Source of the DNA: Schlesneria sp.
Lineage (GTDB): Bacteria > Planctomycetota > Planctomycetia > Planctomycetales > Planctomycetaceae
DNA length: 8,250 nucleotides
Direction of reading: 5' to 3'
Assembly (NCBI GenBank): GCA_025353525.1
Contig: JANXOO010000874.1
Span: 1-8,250, forward strand
The position numbers were made by a program, and so were the translations under genes. Within the stretch, counting starts at the first letter, position 1. Every line of letters begins with the position of its first letter. A model generated the notes under the pieces. That model ran no database searches. It was not told where the DNA came from and saw only the letters and a program-made list of their open reading frames with translations. Of this stretch, positions 1 through 6,474 are shown in pieces.

Positions 1-1020
1 GTAGCCCGTTTTACCCGCACCATGGGAACGCTCTTGTCGTCGGGCGTCGGCATTCTGAAAGCGTTTCAGGTCGCGGGAAGCAAATCGCACCATCCGAAAC
101 TGAAAAAAATCTCGATCGAAATTGTCGACGAATTACGACAGGGTACCGAAGTCTCTACAGCTCTCCGGAATCAGGGAGCGGCTTTTCCCGAATTGATGAT
201 CGATCTGGCGAATGTTGCCGATCAGACGGGCTCGTTGCCGGAAGTGCTCAAGGCGCTGGCCGATCACTTCGAAAGCCTCGTACGCCTTCGGAGGACGTTT
301 CTGGGTGCGATTACTTTTCCGATCCTGCAACTGGTGGCTGCAATCGGTATCGTGGCTCTGCTGATCTGGTTGCTCGGTATTATTGCGTCGAGTAACGGTG
401 GAACTCCGTTCGATGTCCTCGGACTGGGCCTGATGGGGACATCTGGAGCACTGATCTGGCTCGGTGGCTGTTTTGGTTCTGCGTTAGCGGGCTGGGCGAT
501 TTACAAGTTGCTGGTCAACGGACTTCGAGGCCGGCAAATCGTGCATGCAGTCCTTTTGAAAATCCCGGTGATCGGGAATTGCCTCCAATCATTTGCCCTC
601 GCCCGATTCTCATGGGCGTTCGCATTGACCCAGCAGGCCGGGATGTCAATCAACCCCAGTCTTGAATCGAGTTTGAAAGCAACGGGCAATGGCGCTTACG
701 CCTCGGCAACATCCTTCGTCACGTCTGCCATTTCCGAAGGTGAAGACCTTTCAGTGGCGCTCAGGGAAACCGGACTGTTCCCGATCGAGTATCTGGAACT
801 GATTCGCGTCGGCGAAGCATCAGGGACCGTTCCCGAGGTACTCGAACGTCTAAGTCCGCAACTGGAGGATCAGGCTCGTCGCAGCCTGGCTGCCATGACT
901 GCGGCACTCGCCTGGATCATCTGGGGATTGGTCGCATCCGTGATTATTTTCTTCATTTTCCGAATTGCATTGATGTATGTCGGCTTGATCAATGATGCCG
1001 TGAATCAGGCAAACCACTGA
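1..1020 (+). CDS. Type II secretion system F family protein (GspF/PilC-like), 5' partial
   Basis: This is an inner-membrane platform protein of the type II secretion/type IV pilus family, which in known systems couples the cytoplasmic assembly ATPase to pseudopilin or pilin assembly. The frame is open to base 1 and the first visible residues (VARFTRTMGTLLSSGV) already match the start of a T2SF domain, so the ATG at 22 is probably internal and the true start lies upstream. Of the 339 visible residues, about 1-100 form the first cytoplasmic T2SF domain, ending in the family-type stretch VADQTGSLPEVL. Hydrophobic segments lie near 105-128 and 143-172. The second T2SF domain runs to about 300 with the hallmark VGEASGTVPEVLERL, and a last membrane segment lies near 302-328. 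Two domains and three membrane segments match GspF/PilC; perhaps 10-70 N-terminal residues are missing. No partner ATPase or pseudopilin is visible, so the specific system cannot be named. Confidence 0.9.
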   Translation, partial: VARFTRTMGTLLSSGVGILKAFQVAGSKSHHPKLKKISIEIVDELRQGTEVSTALRNQGAAFPELMIDLANVADQTGSLPEVLKALADHFESLVRLRRTFLGAITFPILQLVAAIGIVALLIWLLGIIASSNGGTPFDVLGLGLMGTSGALIWLGGCFGSALAGWAIYKLLVNGLRGRQIVHAVLLKIPVIGNCLQSFALARFSWAFALTQQAGMSINPSLESSLKATGNGAYASATSFVTSAISEGEDLSVALRETGLFPIEYLELIRVGEASGTVPEVLERLSPQLEDQARRSLAAMTAALAWIIWGLVASVIIFFIFRIALMYVGLINDAVNQANH

Positions 1021-1159
1021 CGTGCGGGTGTTATCTGAACCGAGCGCCAGTGATGTTCGACAAACGGAATTGGCGTCAAAACGGATGGAAAGTTTCACCG
1101 ATTTCGCGGGAAAAATAAGCCAATCCATCGCAAACGGCTCCTTCGAAAACTGCCATTCT
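1021..1159. other. Intergenic gap, no recognisable signal
   Basis: This stretch separates the secretion-platform gene from the dehydrogenase operon. I see no convincing -35/-10 pair, no GC-rich hairpin followed by a T-run, and no RNA gene. An open frame crosses it from 1022 but runs into the dehydrogenase gene out of frame and has no recognisable protein features. A promoter for the operon would be expected here, but I cannot place one. Confidence 0.5.
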
Positions 1160-1163
1160 GGAG
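1160..1163 (+). promoter_or_regulatory. Ribosome binding site deciding the start of the dehydrogenase gene
   Basis: GGAG at 1160-1163 sits 6 bases before the ATG at 1170. A TTG immediately upstream in frame (1167) could also serve as a start but would be only 3 bases from the GGAG. Spacing therefore favours the ATG. Confidence 0.55.
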
Positions 1164-1169
1164 CGATTG

Positions 1170-4151
1170 ATGCATTTGATTCGTCCAACGGCATGGGTTC
1201 AACTTTTCATTTGCCTTTCAACGGGATTTTGGACGTCAATCAGTTCGGCACAGGGTCTCGCCCCTGACGATGCGGCCCGAACGATGACGGTCGCAGACGG
1301 ATTCGAGATTCGTCCGGTCGCTGCGGAACCGTTGGTCCGTCAACCGGTATGCATCGAGTTCGACGATCGCGGTCGGCTGTGGGTGATTCAATACCTGCAA
1401 TACCCCAATCCCGAGGGACTGAAGCGGGTCAAAGTCGATCGCTATTCCAGAACAAGCTACGAACGTGTGCCCGAACCGCCACCACGGGGACCGCGCGGTG
1501 CGGATCGAATCACGATTCTGGAAGACAACGACGGCGACGGCCGATACGACACTGGTCACGATTTCGTTGACGGCCTGAATCTGACAACGGGGATCGCGTT
1601 CGGACATGGCGGAGTGTTCGTGCTGAACATGCCATATCTTTTATTCTATCCGGATCGAAATCGTGATGATGTTCCCGACGGCGACCCGGAAGTCCTGCTG
1701 ACGGGCTTTGGAATGGAGGACGCTCATAGTGTTGCGAACTCGCTCACTTTTGGTCCGGACGGCTGGCTTTACGGATGTCAGGGCAGCACGGTCACCGCAA
1801 AGATCCGTGGTATCGAATTCCAGCAAGGTATCTGGCGGTACCATCCGGTCACGCATGAATTTGAGCTGTTCTGCGAAGGAGGAGGCAATTCGTGGGGGCT
1901 CGACTTCGATCGATGGGGACAATTGTTATATAGCACGAATTTTGGAGGCCACGTACTTCTGCATGGCGTTCAAGGGGCCTGCTTGATCAAGGCATTCGCG
2001 AAGCACGGGGCGCTGCATAGCCCGCATGCGTATGGCTACTTCGACCACGCACCACACGAGAATTTTCGCGGCGGGCATGTCACCGTTGGTGGCATCGTCT
2101 ATCAGGGTGATTCATTCCCGGTCTCATTCCGCGACAAATACATCGCGGGTGATCTGCTGGGACACGGCATCTACTGGCATACGATCGAGCCACGCGGATC
2201 CACCGTGAAGACATCGCATGGTGGGGAATTGTTGATCGCAAATGACAACTGGTTCGCCCCCACCGACGTGACGACGGGACCCGACGGGGCGATTTATGTT
2301 TCGGACTGGTACGACGCTCGAACGGCCCATCCTGATCCTGATGCCGATTGGGACCGGACCAATGGAAGGATTTACCGAATCGCCGCGAAAGGGACGAAAT
2401 CGGCCCCGCCAATCGATTTCACAAAACTGTCGACAGACGAATTGCTCGCATTGCATTCGCATCGCAACCAGTGGTACGTGCGTCGCGCGCGGATGGAACT
2501 GATCCGGCGTCGCGACGGCCAGACGCAATTGATTGCGGCCTTGAAGTCACCGGACGAAGTCGTCGTACTCGAAGCCCTTTGGTCGCTTAACGCAACTGGC
2601 GGCTTTGACGAAGCTCTGGCCGATACGTTACTGGACAATCCACACGCCGCCGTCCGAGGTTGGACCGTTCGACTGTTGGGCGACGCGAAAACGGTTTCGC
2701 CCGAGATGGCTCACCGTTTGGACAAGTTTGCCGAACACGAGTCATCGGTGCACGTTCGCCTACAATTGGCGGCGAGCGCAGCCCGGCTCCCCTCGCACCA
2801 GGCGTTGCCGATCATCAACGCGAATATCAATCGCGATATCGATAACGACGATCCGTATCTTCCGCTCCTTTGGTGGTGGGCGGTCGAGCGACACAGCGTG
2901 AGCGGTCGCGAAGAGGTGATGAAGCGATTTATCCGACCTTCGTTATGGAAATCAAAGCTTGGCCGCGAAACGCTCATGACGCGGCTTGTCCGACGCTTTA
3001 CAGCGGAAGGGACACGCGAGGGTCTGGATTCGGTCGTACGATTATTGAAGGCCGCACCGGATGACACCGCGAAAGACACGCTATGGCAATACGTGCTGTC
3101 AGGTTGGCGCGACATTCCGCATGGCAGTTCTACATCGGATCATCACGGCATTGTTCGCACGCACGAACTTTCGCAACTTGTTCACGCGCGGTGGTTGGCA
3201 AAGCCCGATGATCCGATTCTGCTGCAAATCGGAATCGCTTTTGGTGACCGGGATCCATTCGACGCAGCAGTTCAAGGCGCGATGGACTCCACCGTCGACG
3301 CGGCCCGCCGGATCGATTTGCTGGGTATCGTGGGGGACGCCGTCGAACCGGCACTGATCGAGCGGTTGCTCGGTTTGATTGCCTCGAACGACGCAGATCC
3401 GGTCAAGCTGGCGGCGATGCGAACTGCGGGGCGGATCGACAACCCTCGCATTGCGGTGGCACTGATTGACGCTCATCTCGCATCAAAAGCAGCCGTCTTT
3501 AAGTCGCAAATCCGCGATGTCATACTGACAAGAAAGTCGTCCGCGCAAGCATTTTTAAATGCCGTCGATCGCGGCGAAATCAAGGCCGCCGAAATGCCGA
3601 ACGAACAGGCTTTGCAATTTGCACTTCTGGAAGACCCTCAATTGGATCAACTGGTCAAGAAGCACTGGGGTCAGTTTGGGGCAACCCGTGGTGAAAAACT
3701 TGCCGAGGTCCGTCGGCTGAACAATGATGTTCGCGCAGCGCCAGGAAACCTGGAATCCGGCAAGGCGCTCTTCAAAAAACACTGCGCAACATGCCACCAA
3801 TTGTTCGGTGAAGGAACCAAACTTGGCCCGGATCTGACCACGGCCAATCGTAAAGACCGTGATTTCATGCTTGTCAGCCTCGTCGACCCGAGCAGCGTCA
3901 TCCGCAAGGAATATACGAATGTTGTCGTCCAGACGCGCGATGGCCGCGTCTTGACGGGGCTTGCGGTCACTCGCGACGATGCAGGACTGACGCTCGTTAA
4001 TGCCAAAAATGAAAAGACGATGATCGCCACGGAGGATATCGATGAAGTCCGAGAGTCGCCTGTCTCAATGATGCCCGAAGACCTGTATCGTCAATTCAAA
4101 CCGCAGGAATTGCGAGACTTGTTTTCGTACCTGGAAATGAACCCGAAATAG
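1170..4151 (+). CDS. PVC-type exported dehydrogenase/HEAT/c-type cytochrome fusion protein
   Basis: This is a putative periplasmic or membrane-associated redox protein of 993 residues. A Sec signal peptide covers about residues 1-27 (hydrophobic QLFICLSTGF, cleavage likely after SSA). Residues about 30-405 form the N-terminal domain of PVC 'putative membrane-bound dehydrogenases' (TIGR02604 type), probably a beta-propeller related to soluble quinoprotein sugar dehydrogenases. It shows Asp-rich loops at 119-127 (DNDGDGRYD) and around 162-172, LTFGPDGWLYG, and the closing GPDGAIYVSDWYD and TNGRIYRI (398-403). Residues about 412-850 are helical and HEAT-like. The C-terminal haem domain (TIGR02603 type) has CATCH at 872-876, with H876 as one axial ligand and M967 or M968 in SMMPEDL as the likely second. 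Electrons presumably pass from the propeller to the haem. The substrate is unknown, and these families carry the 'dehydrogenase' name without direct proof for most members. It heads the three-gene cluster, 27 bases before the next gene. Confidence 0.92.
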   Translation: MHLIRPTAWVQLFICLSTGFWTSISSAQGLAPDDAARTMTVADGFEIRPVAAEPLVRQPVCIEFDDRGRLWVIQYLQYPNPEGLKRVKVDRYSRTSYERVPEPPPRGPRGADRITILEDNDGDGRYDTGHDFVDGLNLTTGIAFGHGGVFVLNMPYLLFYPDRNRDDVPDGDPEVLLTGFGMEDAHSVANSLTFGPDGWLYGCQGSTVTAKIRGIEFQQGIWRYHPVTHEFELFCEGGGNSWGLDFDRWGQLLYSTNFGGHVLLHGVQGACLIKAFAKHGALHSPHAYGYFDHAPHENFRGGHVTVGGIVYQGDSFPVSFRDKYIAGDLLGHGIYWHTIEPRGSTVKTSHGGELLIANDNWFAPTDVTTGPDGAIYVSDWYDARTAHPDPDADWDRTNGRIYRIAAKGTKSAPPIDFTKLSTDELLALHSHRNQWYVRRARMELIRRRDGQTQLIAALKSPDEVVVLEALWSLNATGGFDEALADTLLDNPHAAVRGWTVRLLGDAKTVSPEMAHRLDKFAEHESSVHVRLQLAASAARLPSHQALPIINANINRDIDNDDPYLPLLWWWAVERHSVSGREEVMKRFIRPSLWKSKLGRETLMTRLVRRFTAEGTREGLDSVVRLLKAAPDDTAKDTLWQYVLSGWRDIPHGSSTSDHHGIVRTHELSQLVHARWLAKPDDPILLQIGIAFGDRDPFDAAVQGAMDSTVDAARRIDLLGIVGDAVEPALIERLLGLIASNDADPVKLAAMRTAGRIDNPRIAVALIDAHLASKAAVFKSQIRDVILTRKSSAQAFLNAVDRGEIKAAEMPNEQALQFALLEDPQLDQLVKKHWGQFGATRGEKLAEVRRLNNDVRAAPGNLESGKALFKKHCATCHQLFGEGTKLGPDLTTANRKDRDFMLVSLVDPSSVIRKEYTNVVVQTRDGRVLTGLAVTRDDAGLTLVNAKNEKTMIATEDIDEVRESPVSMMPEDLYRQFKPQELRDLFSYLEMNPK

Positions 4152-4178
4152 GTCCAAAGTTCCGCCGAGGAGTTTCTC

Positions 4179-5246
4179 ATGCAATCTCACCGCGTTGCCG
4201 CCTTTTTTTTCCCCATGCTTCTAATGGCCGGGTTTGTCATTGCCGAGGATTCATCTAACCACACACGAACCTATTCAAACAAACTGCAAAAAATCGAGAA
4301 TCCCAAGCCGATTCTTGCGGATTACCCCGAGTTCTTCGAACCGATCATTGAACAGGCTCACTTTGAGGCACCAGCGATCGTCAATGACAAAGATGCCGAT
4401 CTGCATGTTCGAGCATGGCGATTCTCGTACAACGCCCGTGGCATCATCGAAATGCCAAATCACCTGAAGGCGTCGGAAACGGCGGTCATCATGGTTCATC
4501 CGTGGGGGATTGACGACGGCCAGGGCTGGAATACCCCCGAGCCGAACGGCGTGGCCGACTTCTGCACCAGGGAAAAGAACCACCTTTCCGCGCGACACAC
4601 GCGCGAAATCGTTCGTCCCTTTGTTAATTCTCTCAGGGGCAAGGCGGCATGTGTTCTTTATAGTCTGCCTGGAAACATGGACCCCATCCGTCAGAAGTTG
4701 TATCGGTCATTCACTCATCAACCGACCGAAGCGCAGCGGAAAGAAGGGGCGATTGAACTCAAAGCGAAACTGACTTCGTTCAAATACGAAGGTGAACCAC
4801 TTCCTGAAACGCTCAACCTGTCTGAAGACGTGCCGGTGATCGATTACTTCAGGCAATTTCCCGGCCTTGATGCCAGTGCAAATTTCAACAACAAGGGGTT
4901 CTGGGAACTGCCGATTCCGGTCACGACCGATGTCGATGTCCATCCCGATGATGTCGTCATATACGATGCTGCGGGATACGCGCCGCTCAGGCAATTCCTG
5001 AAGGAGAATGGAATCCGGCATGTTTTGTTGACAGGTTATGCAACCGACATGTGCTTTTGCCGTACGACGGCTGGCTACGAAAACCTGTCCAGGGACTTCA
5101 ATGTGTTTCTGGTCGCCGATGCGTCGTTGGCCACATTTCCGTCAAACACGACGCCGCGGTTTGCTGTGAACGCGTCGATATCTTTCGCGGCTCTCAATCA
5201 ATTGGTCACTCAGGTTTCCTGGGTCAAATTTGAGGAGGCCAGGTAA
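4179..5246 (+). CDS. Exported isochorismatase-fold (cysteine hydrolase-like) protein with altered active site
   Basis: The 355-residue protein has a Sec-type signal peptide (about 1-22, hydrophobic AFFFPMLLMAGFVIA), so it should act in the periplasm. After a linker of about 75 residues the isochorismatase-like fold begins with the strand TAVIMVHPWGID (101-112). A second strand is GKAACVLYSLPG (154-165), and the segment HVLLTGYATDMCFC (281-294) matches the family's LTG..T..C nucleophile region, with C292 the likely catalytic cysteine. It is followed by the usual FLVADAS strand (310-316). Members hydrolyse C-N or vinyl-ether bonds (nicotinamidase, ureidoacrylate hydrolase, isochorismatase) with an Asp-Lys-Cys triad. 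Here the Asp position appears to be H107 and the Lys position falls in VVIYDAAGY (259-267), where no lysine is seen. A GAGGAG (4167-4172) 6 bases before the ATG supports the start. The fold is fairly certain; the enzymatic activity is not. Confidence 0.82.
   Translation: MQSHRVAAFFFPMLLMAGFVIAEDSSNHTRTYSNKLQKIENPKPILADYPEFFEPIIEQAHFEAPAIVNDKDADLHVRAWRFSYNARGIIEMPNHLKASETAVIMVHPWGIDDGQGWNTPEPNGVADFCTREKNHLSARHTREIVRPFVNSLRGKAACVLYSLPGNMDPIRQKLYRSFTHQPTEAQRKEGAIELKAKLTSFKYEGEPLPETLNLSEDVPVIDYFRQFPGLDASANFNNKGFWELPIPVTTDVDVHPDDVVIYDAAGYAPLRQFLKENGIRHVLLTGYATDMCFCRTTAGYENLSRDFNVFLVADASLATFPSNTTPRFAVNASISFAALNQLVTQVSWVKFEEAR
5232..5238 (+). promoter_or_regulatory. Strong Shine-Dalgarno inside the upstream gene's 3' end
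   Basis: GAGGAGG lies in the last codons of the isochorismatase-fold gene, 7 bases before the ATG at 5246. That ATG shares its A with the preceding TAA stop (TAATG). The arrangement is typical of translational coupling and fixes the start of the deacetylase gene. Confidence 0.8.
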
Positions 5247-6289
5247 TGCGATCACTCAGCCGAATCGAGTTCACTCCATCTCGACCGTATTCCCGTCGCG
5301 ACTGGATCAAGTTGGCCGCCGCAGGAGGATTGGGATTCGCGATTCATCCGCCATTTGACCAACCGTTTTTGCGTGCCGCCGAAGCGGACAAGGCACTCAT
5401 TGCAATCACGCTCGATCTCGAAATGAGTGCCAACTTTCCCACGCGAGAAGCGACGCACTGGAATTTCGAAAAGGGTAATTTGAACGACGAAACGAAGCGG
5501 TACTCGGTCGAGGCGTCTCGTCGCGTGAAAGCCGCCGGTGGGGTCTTGCATTTCTTCGCAGTGGGTCAAGTATTCGAACATCCCGACGTTGATTGGCTGA
5601 AAGAGATCGTCGCACAGGGGCACCCTGTCGGCAATCACACGTACGACCATATCAATGTGACGGCGAAAGAGCTTAAAGAGATCCAGTTCCGGTTTCAGCG
5701 AGCACCATGGCTGCTGCACGATCAAACCCCGGCCCAGGCGATTCGAGAGAACATCGTATTGAACGAACTCGCGATGCGAAGCAGACTGGGGATCGCTCCG
5801 GCCGGATTCCGGACTCCAGGCGGATTCGCGAACGGCTTGAAGGACAGGCCTGATGTGCGTTCGATGCTGATGGACCTTGGCTACGACTGGATCAGCAGTC
5901 TTTACCCCGGGCACGAGAACACGGAACCGATGAAGGAACCATCGGCTGCGGTTCTGAACGACATCGTCTCGGCCCAAAAGAATGCCCAGCCGTTTGTCTA
6001 CCCCGACGGTTTGATCGAAGTACCGATGAGTCCCATCAGCGATATCGGTGCCTTCCGCTCGGGTCAGTGGCAATTGGACTGGTTCCTTCGCGCCATTCGC
6101 ACGGGAGTCGAATGGGCCATCGACAACCGCGCCACTTACGACTTCCTCGGCCATCCGAGTTGTCTTTATGTCGTCGACCCCGAGTTCAAAACAATCGACC
6201 TGATTTGCGAACTGGTCCGTAAAGCCGGCGACCGTGCCTCAATCGTCGATCTGAAAACGATTGCTCGGCGGGCTGTAACAGCCAGGTAA
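5246..6289 (+). CDS. Tat-exported polysaccharide deacetylase (NodB-homology) family protein
   Basis: This 347-residue metal-dependent hydrolase belongs to the carbohydrate esterase 4/NodB superfamily, whose members remove N- or O-acetyl groups from chitin-like, peptidoglycan or other glycans, or open rings as in PuuE-type allantoinase. A twin-arginine signal is visible as SRRDWIK (16-22) followed by the hydrophobic AAAGGLGFAI, so the protein is probably exported folded, perhaps with its metal already bound. Motif 1 is ITLDLEM, with D57 the likely catalytic base and E59 in the metal-ligand position. Motif 2 is NHTYDH, with metal ligands H131 and H135. Motif 3 is GFRTPGG (187-193) with R189 and P191. 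A late histidine in FLGHPSCL (H303) fits the last catalytic motif. The gene overlaps its upstream neighbour by one base, so the two products are probably made together. The glycan or amide substrate cannot be read from the sequence. Confidence 0.9.
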   Translation: MRSLSRIEFTPSRPYSRRDWIKLAAAGGLGFAIHPPFDQPFLRAAEADKALIAITLDLEMSANFPTREATHWNFEKGNLNDETKRYSVEASRRVKAAGGVLHFFAVGQVFEHPDVDWLKEIVAQGHPVGNHTYDHINVTAKELKEIQFRFQRAPWLLHDQTPAQAIRENIVLNELAMRSRLGIAPAGFRTPGGFANGLKDRPDVRSMLMDLGYDWISSLYPGHENTEPMKEPSAAVLNDIVSAQKNAQPFVYPDGLIEVPMSPISDIGAFRSGQWQLDWFLRAIRTGVEWAIDNRATYDFLGHPSCLYVVDPEFKTIDLICELVRKAGDRASIVDLKTIARRAVTAR

Positions 6290-6310
6290 ATGCTTTTCAC
6301 ATACAGGTGA

Positions 6311-6338
6311 TTGAATAAATCAGTTAACACCGTACACT
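6311..6338 (+). promoter_or_regulatory. Weak sigma70-like promoter candidate for the VWA gene
   Basis: TTGAAT (6311-6316) and TACACT (6333-6338) are separated by 16 bases, each matching the housekeeping consensus at four of six positions. They lie about 135 bases before the ATG at 6475, in the only sizeable gap left of that gene. Planctomycete promoters are poorly defined and such pairs arise by chance, so this is only a candidate. Confidence 0.2.
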
Positions 6339-6341
6339 TGA

Positions 6342-6360
6342 TTTTTCGACGAACGAAAAA
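6342..6360. repeat. Small perfect inverted repeat in the intergenic gap
   Basis: TTTTTCG (6342-6348) and CGAAAAA (6354-6360) are exact reverse complements around a 5-base loop. The T-tract is on the left arm and the A-tract on the right, the reverse of an intrinsic terminator, so a terminator role is unlikely. It would overlap the start point predicted by the candidate promoter just upstream (about 6345), so an operator-like site is possible. A-T-rich palindromes this short also occur by chance. Confidence 0.3.
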
Positions 6361-6474
6361 GATCGCAGTGACATTCCGAACGGCGACTCAGACGACAGTT
6401 CACCGCTGAACTGAATTCCGGTATCGTTTCTTCGCCGAGAACATCGTCCGTTCGGTATCAAGGGCACTTTTCCT

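Noticed and set aside
22..24. ATG at 22 as the true start of the GspF-like gene
   Set aside because: The in-frame codons before it (VARFTRT) match the conserved opening of the T2SF domain and no stop separates them from the window edge.
1167..1169. TTG as an alternative start one codon before the ATG of the dehydrogenase gene
   Set aside because: It would leave only 3 bases to the GGAG, whereas the ATG at 1170 has a 6-base spacing.
1022..1267. An 81-codon + strand frame between the secretion gene and the dehydrogenase gene
   Set aside because: It overlaps the dehydrogenase gene's signal-peptide region out of frame, has no good ribosome binding site, and its product shows no family features.
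5252..6154. A 300-codon open frame on the minus strand opposite the deacetylase gene
   Set aside because: It mirrors a gene with clear NodB motifs and a Tat signal. Its translation is rich in Arg, His and Pro with no recognisable domain, and it is best explained by codon bias on the + strand.
6271..6283. Hairpin GGCTG-TAA-CAGCC at the end of the deacetylase gene, considered as an intrinsic terminator
   Set aside because: The stem is only 5 base pairs, lies within the coding region, and the nearest T-run (TTTT at 6294-6297) is 10 bases beyond it, too far for a standard terminator.
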